Shown here one piece after another: positions 1-8,386 of a DNA stretch of 43,900 nucleotides. The stretch lies in the NCBI GenBank assembly GCA_000433415.1, contig FR890455.1, positions 1-43,900 on the forward strand, given 5' to 3'. Source of the DNA: Clostridium sp. CAG:448 (GTDB lineage: Bacteria; Bacillota; Clostridia; Oscillospirales; CAG-272). The first letter of the stretch is position 1; each line of letters opens with the position of its first letter. A program made the position numbers and the translations under genes. Below the pieces are notes generated by a model. The model saw nothing but the letters and a program-made list of their open reading frames with translations, had not been told where the DNA came from and made no database searches.

Positions 1-2499
1 CGCCCGCAACCGCAGAGTGCGCAGAGCCTGCAAAATCTTCTGAATCAGCAAAGAATGGCAGCACAGCAGAGCGGTAAACCGATGCCTGCCCCCGTGCCGC
101 CAAAGGCGCCGGTACAGCCGGTGCGCCCGGTCGGACAGCGTCCTGCGGCATCCGCACAGGGCAATGCCGGTAACAGCATGCAGCGCCAGACGCCCGCAGG
201 AAACAGAGCGCCTCAATCTCAGCAGCAATCGCAGAGACCGCAGGGGGGCAATGCGCAGCAGTCCGGTCGTTATCAGAACCCCTTCTCCGGGGCGCAGAAC
301 CGTCCGCAAAACGGCGGAAACCGCACGCAGGGAGGCGCGCAGGGACGTCCGAACGGTCAGAACCGTCCGCAGAACGGCGGGCGTGACCGCGGCGGAATGG
401 GGATGGATAAGGACTATGTACCGAATACGCCCAGAGAGCATTTCCAGCCGCAGCCGATTGTTCGCGCGCAGACACCCAAGGGGGGCGACGGACAGAACAA
501 GCAGCGGGGTGCCGTCCGCGTGGTGGACACCCGTTCCAATGCGGTGGATCTGTCCAAGTACGATGAGAAATTAGATACTTTCGATAATGTAGCCGACAGC
601 GCTTCTTCCAAGCCGGAAGCATCGCGCGTCAAGAAGCCGACAGCCGCAACACGTCAGCAACCGGGCGGAAAGGGAAATCCGTTTGCCGGCAAGACCAACA
701 ATCAGCGCGGCGGAAAGAAACAGCAGGCGCCTATCAAGAAGGCTCCGCTGAATGTGCAGATTCCGGATGAAATTGTGGTCAGTGACCTTGCCGCAAGGCT
801 CAAAGTGACCGCAGGTGAAGTGGTCAAGCGCCTGATGATGATGGGCGTCATGGCAACACTGAATCAGACGGTGGACTATGACACCGCAGCGCTTGTTGCG
901 GAAGAACTGGGCGCGATTCCGTCCAAGGAAGTGGTTGTTACCATTGAAGAGAAGCTGTTCGGCGGCGAAGAAGAGAATCAGGATAAGCCGGAGGATTTGG
1001 TGGAGCGTGCCCCGGTCGTCTGTGTTATGGGACATGTTGACCACGGTAAAACCTCGCTTCTGGATGCCATCCGCCATACCAACGTGACCACGGGTGAGGC
1101 AGGCGGTATCACACAGCATATCGGTGCATACCGTGTCAAGGTCAAGGGACGTGACATCACGTTCTTGGATACGCCCGGACATGAAGCGTTTACCGCTATG
1201 CGTGCAAGAGGCGCGCAGGCAACGGATATTGCTATTCTGGTGGTTGCTGCAGACGACGGTATTATGCCGCAGACGGTGGAAGCCATCAACCATGCAAAGG
1301 CTGCCGGCATTGACATTGTTGTTGCCATCAATAAGATGGATAAACCTGCGGCTAACCCGGAAAATGTCAAGCAGGAGCTGACCAAGTATGATCTTGTTCC
1401 GGAAGAATGGGGCGGAGATGTCATCTGCGTGCCCGTTTCCGCCGTGACCAAACAGGGCATTGACGATTTGTTGGAATCCGTTCTGCTGGTTGCGGACATC
1501 AAGGAACTGAAGGCTAATCCGAACCGCCGCGCCAAAGGCGTTGTCATTGAGGCAAAGCTGGATCGCGGCAGAGGACCGGTTGCGACCATTCTCGTGCAGA
1601 ACGGTACGTTGCACCCCGGTGATATTGTCATTGCCGGCACCGCCGTGGGAAGAGTCCGTGCGATGACCGATTATATGGGCAGGGCGCTCAAGGCGGCAGG
1701 TCCCTCTGTTCCGGTCGAAATCACGGGATTGGATGCGGTTCCGACTGCCGGAGATGAGTTCAATGCGGTAGAAGACGAGCGTATGGCAAGAGAGCTTGCC
1801 GACCGTCGCCGTACCAGCGCTAAGGAAGAAAACTTCCGGATCAATGCGCGCGCAAGCCTGAACGATTTGTTTGCACAGATTTCCGAGGGCGTCAAGACGC
1901 TGAACGTCATTGTCAAGGCGGATGTTGACGGTTCTGCGGAGGCAGTCAAAGCGTCGCTCTCCAAGCTTGCAAACGAAGAGGTCAAGGTCAATGTTATTCA
2001 TGCCGCCGCCGGTGGTATTACCGAGGGCGATGTGATGTTTGCCGCTGCGTCGAATGCGATTATTGTCGGGTTCAACACCCGTCCGGATAAGCAGGCATTG
2101 GATTCCGCGGAGCGTCAGGGCGTTGAAATCCGGACCTACCGTGTCATTTATGAGTGCATTGAGGAGATTACCGCCGCGATGAAGGGAATGCTTGCGCCCA
2201 AGTACCGCGAAGTTTTGCTTGGACATGTCGAGGTGCGGCAGATTTTCAAGATTTCCAAAGTGGGTACCATCGCAGGTTCTTATGTACAGGACGGCAAAGT
2301 GACGAGGAATTCCAAAATTCGTATTGTCCGCGACGGCATTGTGATATTTGAGGACGAGATTGCATCCCTGCGCCGTGAGAAGGACGACGTCAAGGAAGTT
2401 GCCGCAGGCTATGAATGCGGTATCGGACTGGAGAAATATAACGACATCAAGCTCGGAGACATTCTGGAAGCATATGTAATGGAAGAAATCAAACAGTAA
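1..2499 (+). CDS. infB: Translation initiation factor IF-2 (5' end outside window)
   Basis: This is the GTPase that places initiator tRNA on the 30S subunit and promotes subunit joining. The frame is open from base 1 with no stop before the first ATG at 55, so the true start probably lies upstream. The visible N-terminal third is a disordered Gln/Asn/Pro/Arg/Gly-rich linker. A helical IF2N-like segment follows around nt 750-940. The G domain shows GHVDHGKT from nt 1030, then DTPGH, NKMD and an SAV G5 motif. Domains II, III and IV follow, ending in KLGDILEAYVMEEIKQ. The linker contains a near-exact 23-bp direct repeat (295-317 and 358-380) encoding QNRPQNGG. Identity is certain; only the start is unknown. 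Confidence 0.97.
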   Translation, partial: RPQPQSAQSLQNLLNQQRMAAQQSGKPMPAPVPPKAPVQPVRPVGQRPAASAQGNAGNSMQRQTPAGNRAPQSQQQSQRPQGGNAQQSGRYQNPFSGAQNRPQNGGNRTQGGAQGRPNGQNRPQNGGRDRGGMGMDKDYVPNTPREHFQPQPIVRAQTPKGGDGQNKQRGAVRVVDTRSNAVDLSKYDEKLDTFDNVADSASSKPEASRVKKPTAATRQQPGGKGNPFAGKTNNQRGGKKQQAPIKKAPLNVQIPDEIVVSDLAARLKVTAGEVVKRLMMMGVMATLNQTVDYDTAALVAEELGAIPSKEVVVTIEEKLFGGEEENQDKPEDLVERAPVVCVMGHVDHGKTSLLDAIRHTNVTTGEAGGITQHIGAYRVKVKGRDITFLDTPGHEAFTAMRARGAQATDIAILVVAADDGIMPQTVEAINHAKAAGIDIVVAINKMDKPAANPENVKQELTKYDLVPEEWGGDVICVPVSAVTKQGIDDLLESVLLVADIKELKANPNRRAKGVVIEAKLDRGRGPVATILVQNGTLHPGDIVIAGTAVGRVRAMTDYMGRALKAAGPSVPVEITGLDAVPTAGDEFNAVEDERMARELADRRRTSAKEENFRINARASLNDLFAQISEGVKTLNVIVKADVDGSAEAVKASLSKLANEEVKVNVIHAAAGGITEGDVMFAAASNAIIVGFNTRPDKQALDSAERQGVEIRTYRVIYECIEEITAAMKGMLAPKYREVLLGHVEVRQIFKISKVGTIAGSYVQDGKVTRNSKIRIVRDGIVIFEDEIASLRREKDDVKEVAAGYECGIGLEKYNDIKLGDILEAYVMEEIKQ
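295..380 (+). repeat. 23-bp direct repeat inside the IF-2 linker
   Basis: Bases 295-317 and 358-380 are the same 23-mer with one mismatch, encoding NRPQNGG-type peptide twice. It is a small in-frame duplication in low-complexity coding sequence and probably expands or contracts between strains. Confidence 0.7.
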
Positions 2500-2503
2500 A
2501 ATG

Positions 2504-2567
2504 AAAAGGATGCCGGGCAAGCAAAGCGATTCGCGTCAAGCGGGGCGGTTTGCGCGGTATCCTTTTT
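2504..2567 (+). terminator. Probable infB terminator (long branched hairpin)
   Basis: Arms AAAAGGATGCCG (2504-2515) and CGGTATCCTTTT (2555-2566) pair over 12 positions with one G-U pair. The intervening 39 nt can form an inner GCAAA/TTTGC stem. The 3' arm ends in a run of five T. It starts 5 nt after the infB stop and ends before the Sir2 ribosome binding site, so downstream expression may come by read-through or from an unseen promoter. Confidence 0.6.
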
Positions 2568-2611
2568 GCGCAGTTGTATCTTTTCGCACAGGGAAGGAGG
2601 AGTGCATTTTT

Positions 2612-3331
2612 ATGGCATGGGAAGCATTGCAGAATCTGATTGACCGTTCTTCCCGGATTGTCTTTTTCGGCGGTGCCGGTGTTTCGACCGAAAGCGGGGT
2701 GCCGGATTTTCGCAGCACGGACGGGCTTTATCATCAACAATTCCGCTATCCGCCGGAAACCATTCTGTCCCACAGCTTTTTCATGGCACATACGGAAGAA
2801 TTTTATGACTTCTACCGTGAAAAACTGTTGATTGAGAACGCGCTTCCCAACCCCGCGCACCGAAAGCTGGCGGAACTGGAGCGTGCCGGAAAAATGACCG
2901 GCGTGGTCACACAGAACATTGACGGGCTGCATACGCTGGCAGGATCGGAGCGCGTGTTTGAACTGCACGGCTCGGTTCATCGGAATTACTGTATGCGGTG
3001 CGGCAGGTTTTACCCGCGCGCCTATATTGCGGAGACGGTTGGCGTTCCACGCTGTTCCTGCGGCGGCATTGTGAAGCCGGATGTGGTTTTGTATGAGGAG
3101 CCCTTGAATGACCGGGTGGTCGCCGGCGCGGTGGATGCAATCCGCCGTGCGGATCTGATGATCATCGGCGGAACTTCCCTTGCGGTTTATCCGGCGGCAG
3201 GGTTGATACGCTGTTTTGGCGGGCAGGATCTGGTACTGATCAACCGTGACCCGACGGGGGCGGACGATGAAGCATCCTTGATTATCCGCGAGCCGATCGG
3301 GCAGGTGCTCGGCAGTATGCGGATTGAGTAA
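2612..3331 (+). CDS. NAD-dependent protein deacetylase, Sir2 family
   Basis: This sirtuin removes acetyl groups from lysines using NAD, releasing nicotinamide and O-acetyl-ADP-ribose. The ATG at 2612 was chosen because GGAAGGAGG lies about 10 nt upstream and the product starts directly on the family fold; the frame stays open further upstream but has no such site. Visible motifs are GAGVSTESGVPDFRS (NAD binding), TQNIDGLH, the catalytic histidine in ELHGS, two zinc-binding Cys pairs (CMRC and CSC) and GTSLAVYPAAG. The length of 239 residues is typical. The HSFF..HTEEFY segment resembles Thermotoga-type deacetylases rather than SIRT5-like deacylases, but that is a judgement by eye. A Nudix gene follows immediately. 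Confidence 0.93.
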   Translation: MAWEALQNLIDRSSRIVFFGGAGVSTESGVPDFRSTDGLYHQQFRYPPETILSHSFFMAHTEEFYDFYREKLLIENALPNPAHRKLAELERAGKMTGVVTQNIDGLHTLAGSERVFELHGSVHRNYCMRCGRFYPRAYIAETVGVPRCSCGGIVKPDVVLYEEPLNDRVVAGAVDAIRRADLMIIGGTSLAVYPAAGLIRCFGGQDLVLINRDPTGADDEASLIIREPIGQVLGSMRIE

Positions 3332-3419
3332 GACGAAAAACGGAATCGAAATCCGGCGGGGATCGGCGTTCACCGCCGCGGACGGAGAAAAATGCGGAGT
3401 AGAAAGTAAAACAGTGAAG

Positions 3420-4004
3420 ATGGAGATGTCAAAAGAACCGAAAAACAAAGACGGAAAGGAACGGCAGGATGACCTGACGCATGAAAAATCGTGTGGTGCG
3501 TTGGTGTTCCGACGCGAAGCGGGCACGGGAACTTATTATATTCTGATGATACGGCACCGGCGCGGCGGATACCGTTCTTTCCCAAAGGGACATATGGAAG
3601 CGGGAGAAAGCGAACGGCAGACGGCGGTACGGGAAGTGATGGAGGAAACATCGGTCCGGATCCGGATCCGGTCCCCTTTCAGACAGCGGATTCGCTACAG
3701 CCCAACCCCCGGGGTTTCCAAAGACGTAATCTATTTTCTTGCCCGTACCGAAAATCCGGAGATTCATGCGCGGGAGGGCGAGATTGCGGAAGTGGAGTGG
3801 ATTCCTGTCCGCGGCGCCGAACACAAGCTGAGCCATGCAAACGATCGGGCGGTTTTCAGAGCCGCTTTGCGCGCTTTGCGCCGGGAGCTCCGGCGGGAGC
3901 GCGATCCTGCATCGGTGCACCCCACCGGGGAATCTGCGGCGGAATCGAAAGATGAAGCCAAGCAGGACCGGAAGGAACCTGCGGGGGAAGAGGGAGATAA
4001 GTGA
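3420..4004 (+). CDS. Nudix hydrolase with charged C-terminal tail
   Basis: A Nudix-fold pyrophosphohydrolase that cleaves nucleoside diphosphate-X compounds; the substrate is not determinable here. The core begins at SCGALVFRR. The Nudix box reads GHMEAGESERQTAVREVMEE followed by TSV, so the usual Gly of EExGU is Ser; the metal-binding REVMEE is intact. The frame is open back to a TTG at 3324 that overlaps the Sir2 stop. ATGs at 3420 and 3426 are the plausible starts and none has an ideal ribosome binding site. The last 45 or so residues are Arg/Glu/Lys-rich and probably disordered. Close coupling to Sir2 suggests co-transcription. The core resembles Ap4A hydrolase/MutT types, but assignment stays open. 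Confidence 0.85.
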   Translation: MEMSKEPKNKDGKERQDDLTHEKSCGALVFRREAGTGTYYILMIRHRRGGYRSFPKGHMEAGESERQTAVREVMEETSVRIRIRSPFRQRIRYSPTPGVSKDVIYFLARTENPEIHAREGEIAEVEWIPVRGAEHKLSHANDRAVFRAALRALRRELRRERDPASVHPTGESAAESKDEAKQDRKEPAGEEGDK

Positions 4005-4039
4005 GGTTTCCGCTTCGCCTTTCCGAATGTAATATTTTT

Positions 4040-4083
4040 GCCTGCCCTGTACGATGCGGTTCACGAAAGGGGCGGGCTTTTCT
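4040..4083 (+). terminator. Rho-independent terminator after the Nudix gene
   Basis: GCCTGCCC (4040-4047) pairs with GGGCGGGC (4070-4077) with one wobble and is followed by TTTTCTTT. It ends the Sir2-Nudix unit 35 nt after the stop. Confidence 0.75.
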
Positions 4084-4168
4084 TTCGCCGAAAATTCTTT
4101 TCTCGGATTTTTTCCTGCGCATGAATAATCTGCGTAAGATGGGCAAGAATACTAACGTACCTAAAAAT

Positions 4169-4185
4169 TGCCGGACAGTCCGGCA
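4169..4185. other. Small perfect inverted repeat upstream of the M23 gene
   Basis: TGCCGGAC and GTCCGGCA are perfect 8-bp arms around a single A, 40 nt before the start codon. It may be an operator or a short hairpin in the 5' leader. There is no direct evidence of function. Confidence 0.35.
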
Positions 4186-4225
4186 CGACACAGGACGAAT
4201 CTTCGGAAGAAAAAGGAGAAAAATT

Positions 4226-4999
4226 ATGTGGCAGAAATTCAAAACCAAGTGTAAAGCGTTCTTTACCAACCGCGCCGCGATCGTTGTGATGGTGATTATT
4301 CTGGTCACCCTCAGCGTGATCCTGGCAGTGACCTTCGCAATGAACCGCGCAAAGAAGACAGACAAACCCGCTCCGACACCGGACGGTACCACCCAGCCCG
4401 CCGACACCAAGGCGAATGCGGACGGCAGTGAACAGGGCGAAATTCCGATCTATAACGATAAGCCCGGTACCGAAGACGATCTCAAGGACAAACCCTCCGA
4501 CCCTGCATACCTGCTGCCCGTATCCGGCACGCTCTCCAAGGAACATGACGCCGGTGTTCAGGTCTGGTCCGCTACGATGGGGGACTACCGCGTGCACCTC
4601 GGCATTGATATTGCCTCCGAAAAAGATGCGCCGGTCCTTGCAACAGCCGCCGGTGTGGTGTCCAAAATCTGGAATGACCCGTTGATGGGTGTTTGCGTTG
4701 CGTTGGAACACGAGAACAATGTCTGCTCGATTTATAAGAATCTGGGCGCAAACCTTTCCGCCGGTATTTCCGAAGGAAAGAGTGTCAAAGCCGGACAGCA
4801 GATCGGCGTTGTAGGCGAGACGGCAAACGTTGAGCTTGCAGAAGAGCCGCACCTCCACTTTGAAATGACTGCAAACGGTCTTTCCGTGGATCCGTTGAAT
4901 TATTTCAGCAAAGACGCAGTGCAGACCCTTTCAACCGATACCGCTTATGAGGACAATACTGTCAAGGAGCCGGTGTCCACTGACAAAAAGGGAAAGTAA
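4226..4999 (+). CDS. Membrane-anchored M23/LytM-domain protein, SpoIIQ-like
   Basis: A 257-residue protein with a short cytoplasmic N-terminus, one transmembrane segment at about residues 20-40 and a Pro/Thr/Asp-rich linker. A LytM/M23 domain occupies about residues 110-230. The zinc-site motifs HLGID and HLHFE are both present, so the site looks intact, unlike degenerate family members. The ATG at 4226 follows AAAGGAG with 8 nt spacing. In known biology this architecture includes SpoIIQ, the forespore partner of SpoIIIAH, as well as cell-wall endopeptidases. The motif DPLMGVCVALEH resembles the corresponding SpoIIQ strand. No sigma-F/G promoter was recognised. The SpoIIQ role is inference; the M23 fold is secure. 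Confidence 0.82.
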   Translation: MWQKFKTKCKAFFTNRAAIVVMVIILVTLSVILAVTFAMNRAKKTDKPAPTPDGTTQPADTKANADGSEQGEIPIYNDKPGTEDDLKDKPSDPAYLLPVSGTLSKEHDAGVQVWSATMGDYRVHLGIDIASEKDAPVLATAAGVVSKIWNDPLMGVCVALEHENNVCSIYKNLGANLSAGISEGKSVKAGQQIGVVGETANVELAEEPHLHFEMTANGLSVDPLNYFSKDAVQTLSTDTAYEDNTVKEPVSTDKKGK

Positions 5000-5011
5000 T
5001 TTTTCGATTCG

Positions 5012-5046
5012 GCACGACCGTCCGTCTTTCGGACGGCCGTGCTTTT
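5012..5046 (+). terminator. Rho-independent terminator after the M23 gene
   Basis: GCACGACCGTCCG (5012-5024) pairs with CGGACGGCCGTGC (5030-5042) with one wobble around a TCTTT loop, followed by TTTT. Confidence 0.9.
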
Positions 5047-5546
5047 ATGTATGGTTTTTTGAATTTGTTTGCTATTAACAAATGGTTGAAAAAGAAACAC
5101 CGGAGGAATTTCAAAATTGAATTTAATGCCTGAATGCGGATACGGGAGAGCGATATAGGAATATTATATTGTCCGCTATAGCCTGTGTATATAAGATAAA
5201 AATAATCGATTTATATTACTTAAAAAATGAAAATATAAAACGAGCAGAACTAACGCGCAGAAAGGCGGAATTTGTCGGATGAAAATGCAACCGCAGGAAA
5301 TAAAAATGCAAAAGCGGAAAGATTTGAGTACCAACCGGATGAAAACAAATACCTTTGTGAATAATATTCGCCGAAATATGAATATTTTGCAAAAATTGAC
5401 GTTGTAATCACTATTTATACACATAATATTCACTCTTGATGCGTTGTACGTTTTCTCTTGGCTTAAACGATGATGTCATATTACACAACGCAAGGCAGGA
5501 AACAGCTTTCTGAATGGGCTATAAAGTAGAAAATCACGGCAGGGTA

Positions 5547-5575
5547 TTGCAAAGAGATCGGCTGTGTGCTATAAT
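5547..5575 (+). promoter_or_regulatory. Upstream promoter-like site P1 of the peptide transporter operon
   Basis: TTGCAA (5547-5552), a 17-bp spacer, and TATAAT (5570-5575) preceded by TG-rich sequence. A transcript starting near 5582 would begin with the hairpin at 5599-5629. It lies about 230 bp upstream of the stronger site at 5779. Confidence 0.55.
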
Positions 5576-5778
5576 TTACAGCATCAAAGCAGTGACCGTT
5601 TTGCATGAACTTTTTTGAAAGTTGCAAAATGCCCGCCTGGAGCGTGCGCCCGGTCCTGTTTTGGATCGGATCCTGTCTGCGCTGTGGAAGGCGCAAATAG
5701 GGGAGCGAGAGCCGCGTGCTTTTGTGGAATATTTTTTGAATATTGTGCAAAATGTGCGAATGTTTGTTGTTTTTGCCG

Positions 5779-5807
5779 TTGACAGCACGGATGTGATATG
5801 GTATAAT
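5779..5807 (+). promoter_or_regulatory. Sigma-A promoter of the peptide transporter operon
   Basis: A perfect TTGACA (5779-5784), a 17-bp spacer and a perfect TATAAT (5802-5807). The predicted leader is about 120 nt. A consensus match this good implies strong expression, fitting a highly expressed lipoprotein binding subunit. Confidence 0.88.
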
Positions 5808-5935
5808 AACAGAAAGGCTTTGTTCCCGCATGCGCAGTGAACTGCAGAGAAAGGGTTCGGGCAAAAAATAAAGGAAATATACTGGCGCACAGTTACTGCA
5901 CGCCGCTATATAATTTTTGAATGGAGGAATCCGCA

Positions 5936-8230
5936 ATGAAAAAATTCAGATTACTTGCACTTGTGCTGGCACTTCTGATGGTTGTTCCGTTTGTTGCATC
6001 CTGCACGGACAAAAAGGATGACAACACAACAACTGCAGCTGACAGCAAGGGCACCGAGACCGGTGACACAACGTCTGCCGGTGATAAGGTGAAGGGTGAT
6101 ATCGATCCCGCGGATGCAGTGGACCACAAGGACTTTACATCCGTCTATGAAAAGATCGGCTCCAAAGTTACCATTGATATGGTTACTGAGGACGAAGAGG
6201 GCCTGGCTTGGGTTACTGTCGAGGGTGTCAAGTACGAGCTCGGCATGGACTTTTTGTCCATGGCAATGGTTTACAGAACCGATGTTCCTGCAAACAGCGA
6301 GAAGTACAAGACCGCCGATGACGTTTACAACGAATGGTGGAAGCTCTACATCCAGAGATGGAACTACCTGGTTCCCGAAATTCCGCTTTATTCCAACCAG
6401 TACTTTGATCTCTACAACGCAAAGATCGAGGGACTTGTAACGACTCCTTACTGGGGGCCCGCAGATGCGATCGTCGCTGCGAAGGTTACGACCGCTGATA
6501 ACAGCGTAATCCTCGGTAGTTCAACTGACCTGTCCGGTTCGTTCCGTAACTCATCCTGGGGCAAGTCCAACCCCGGTTCTTCTGACTTGGATATCCAGAA
6601 TCTGACCACCGGTTATTCCATCATCATGGCCAGCAAGGACGGTAACTACAGTTGGAACGAGGGTGTTGTTGACGGTACGCCTGCTTCCAAGGTCAACGAA
6701 GACGGCACGCTTACCTTCACCATCAAGATCAAGAAGGATCTGAAGTTCAGCGACAATTCCGCAATCAACGCAAAGAACTATATTGCGGCACTGCTGTCCA
6801 ACTCCACTCCTGTCGGTGCGGCTGCAGGCGGTAGCGGTACTGCGGGTCAGACTGTTGTTGGCTTTGCTGAGTTCAGTGCTTATGACGGCACGAACGACGG
6901 CAAGGAAGTCGGCGACAAGAACAAAGTGACCGCAACGAAGTTCTTCAAGGGCGTTCAGTTGCTGGATGATTACACCTTCGCTGTGACCTATACTTCCGAT
7001 TATGCAGGTTACTACTACTCCATTGTCAATGCAGGCTTCTCTCCTGACCCGCTACCGCTCTACCTCGGCTCCGAGGGTGCGATCGTTGTCGATGAGGCAA
7101 CCAAGGCTTGCGGTCTGAACGATGCATTCTATGCAAAAGTGACCGAGAACGGCGCGGAAACCTACAAGGTTGCCGGCGAGATCGTTGCAAACATGAAGTG
7201 GAATTCTGCACTGCCTTATTCCGGTCCTTATGTGGTCAGCAACTATGATGACAATACCCACACCGCTACCCTGAAGCTCAACCCCGTATATCCCGGTGAC
7301 AGCTTCCGCGGCAAAGCTTCCATCGCAACCATTACCTACGTCAAGTTGGTAGATGAAACCCAGATGGATATGTTCAAGCAGGGTCAGGTTGACGTGATTG
7401 CCGGTATCACCGGTGGTGACGCTACCAAGGCTGCTCTGAAGATCGTAAATGACAATCCCGACAAGTATAAGGAAACACACTACGACCGTGCCGGCTACGG
7501 TAAGCTCGGCTTCCGTTGCGACTTCGGTTCGACCTCCTTTGCTTCTGTCCGTCGTGCTATTATGCTCACCATTAACCGCAATGAGTTCGCACAGACCTTC
7601 ACCGGCGGTTACGGCAGCGTTGTTCACGGCCCGTATTATGAAGGTTCCGCTGCTTACAAGGCTGTAAAGGATACCATTAAGCTGAATGTTTACACCTACA
7701 GCGTGCAGAGCGCAATTGACGAACTGGTTGATGGCGGTTGGATCTACAATGAAAAGGGTGAAAAGTTTGATGCTGCCAAGGATACTGTCCGTTACAAGAA
7801 GCTGAGCGGCTATGAGCTGAGCTCCGATAACCTCAAGTTCAAGTCCACGGACGGCAAGTACAGTGTGATTAAACTGGACGGTGAGTACTATATGCCTCTG
7901 GTTGTCAACTGGTATGGCACACAGCCCAACGCCGTAACCGATCAGCTGGTTACCGCATGGCAGACTGCCAAGGCTGCGAAGGACATCGGTATGTATATCA
8001 CCTACACCTCTACGGAATTCAACCCCGGTATCTACGGTGAGTTGTATCGCATGGAGGAGAATGGTTATGACGGCACACCGAAGCTGAATGCGATTAACTT
8101 CGCTACCGGTTTCACCAGCGCAGTTTATGACTACGCCTTCAACTGGACGCTGAACCAGAATATGTACAACGATTACAACTCCGCACACCTGATGGATGAG
8201 GCTGACTTCTACGAGAAATATACCAAATAA
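5936..8230 (+). CDS. Peptide-type ABC transporter substrate-binding lipoprotein (SBP family 5)
   Basis: The extracytoplasmic receptor of an Opp/Dpp-type importer. The ATG at 5936 follows GGAGG at 5923-5927; an ATG five codons upstream overlaps that site and is unlikely. Residues 1-22 form a signal peptide with lipobox VASC and lipidated Cys23, followed by a Lys/Asp/Thr-rich tether. The rest has the family-5 look, including DGTLTFTIKIKKDLKFSD, a PYSGPYVV-like strand and KLGFRCDF. The length of 764 residues is well above the usual 500-600, so an added region is likely. It is the first gene of an operon with two permeases and two ATPases. The ligand could be a peptide, nickel or an oligosaccharide and is not readable from sequence. 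Confidence 0.9.
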   Translation: MKKFRLLALVLALLMVVPFVASCTDKKDDNTTTAADSKGTETGDTTSAGDKVKGDIDPADAVDHKDFTSVYEKIGSKVTIDMVTEDEEGLAWVTVEGVKYELGMDFLSMAMVYRTDVPANSEKYKTADDVYNEWWKLYIQRWNYLVPEIPLYSNQYFDLYNAKIEGLVTTPYWGPADAIVAAKVTTADNSVILGSSTDLSGSFRNSSWGKSNPGSSDLDIQNLTTGYSIIMASKDGNYSWNEGVVDGTPASKVNEDGTLTFTIKIKKDLKFSDNSAINAKNYIAALLSNSTPVGAAAGGSGTAGQTVVGFAEFSAYDGTNDGKEVGDKNKVTATKFFKGVQLLDDYTFAVTYTSDYAGYYYSIVNAGFSPDPLPLYLGSEGAIVVDEATKACGLNDAFYAKVTENGAETYKVAGEIVANMKWNSALPYSGPYVVSNYDDNTHTATLKLNPVYPGDSFRGKASIATITYVKLVDETQMDMFKQGQVDVIAGITGGDATKAALKIVNDNPDKYKETHYDRAGYGKLGFRCDFGSTSFASVRRAIMLTINRNEFAQTFTGGYGSVVHGPYYEGSAAYKAVKDTIKLNVYTYSVQSAIDELVDGGWIYNEKGEKFDAAKDTVRYKKLSGYELSSDNLKFKSTDGKYSVIKLDGEYYMPLVVNWYGTQPNAVTDQLVTAWQTAKAAKDIGMYITYTSTEFNPGIYGELYRMEENGYDGTPKLNAINFATGFTSAVYDYAFNWTLNQNMYNDYNSAHLMDEADFYEKYTK

Positions 8231-8295
8231 TCATTTATCGGAAGTCGTCTGACCAAGATAAATCCCGATCGGCGCGGCTGATCAAAGCATAAACG

Positions 8296-8326
8296 GCAGA
8301 AGCGGCAAATCATTTGCCGCTTCTGC
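8296..8326 (+). terminator. Intercistronic stem-loop after the binding-protein gene
   Basis: A perfect 15-bp inverted repeat, GCAGAAGCGGCAAAT and its complement, around a single C. No T-run follows, so it is probably a partial terminator or a 3' mRNA stabiliser. Such an element would keep the binding protein in excess over the membrane components. Confidence 0.65.
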
Positions 8327-8386
8327 TCAATTGGTGTATATGCGTATGTGTAAATACCAGGCAAAAAAATTGTTGGGGGAGTTCCT

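Larger units (their letters stand above)
5047..5935. other. Gene-free, partly AT-rich intergenic region
   Basis: No convincing gene lies here. Bases 5080-5450 are clearly more AT-rich than the flanking coding DNA. The short open frames on either strand lack ribosome binding sites and have unnatural Phe/Ile/Cys-rich composition. The region holds two promoter-like sites (5547-5575 and 5779-5807). A hairpin at 5599-5629 has arms TTTTGC/GCAAAA and AACTTT/AAAGTT, a 3-nt bulge and a TTTG loop. The last 120 nt are the leader of the peptide transporter operon. Confidence 0.6.

Noticed and set aside
571..2520. 649-codon minus-strand open frame opposite infB
   Set aside because: Antisense shadow of a certain gene with no recognisable domain.
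5176..5433. 85-codon minus-strand frame rich in Phe, Ile and Cys
   Set aside because: GTG start without ribosome binding site, in AT-rich DNA where such hydrophobic translations appear by chance.
5605..5840. Short plus-strand frames after promoter P1 (5605 and 5622)
   Set aside because: No ribosome binding site; one begins inside a hairpin. They do not look like a leader peptide with regulatory codons.
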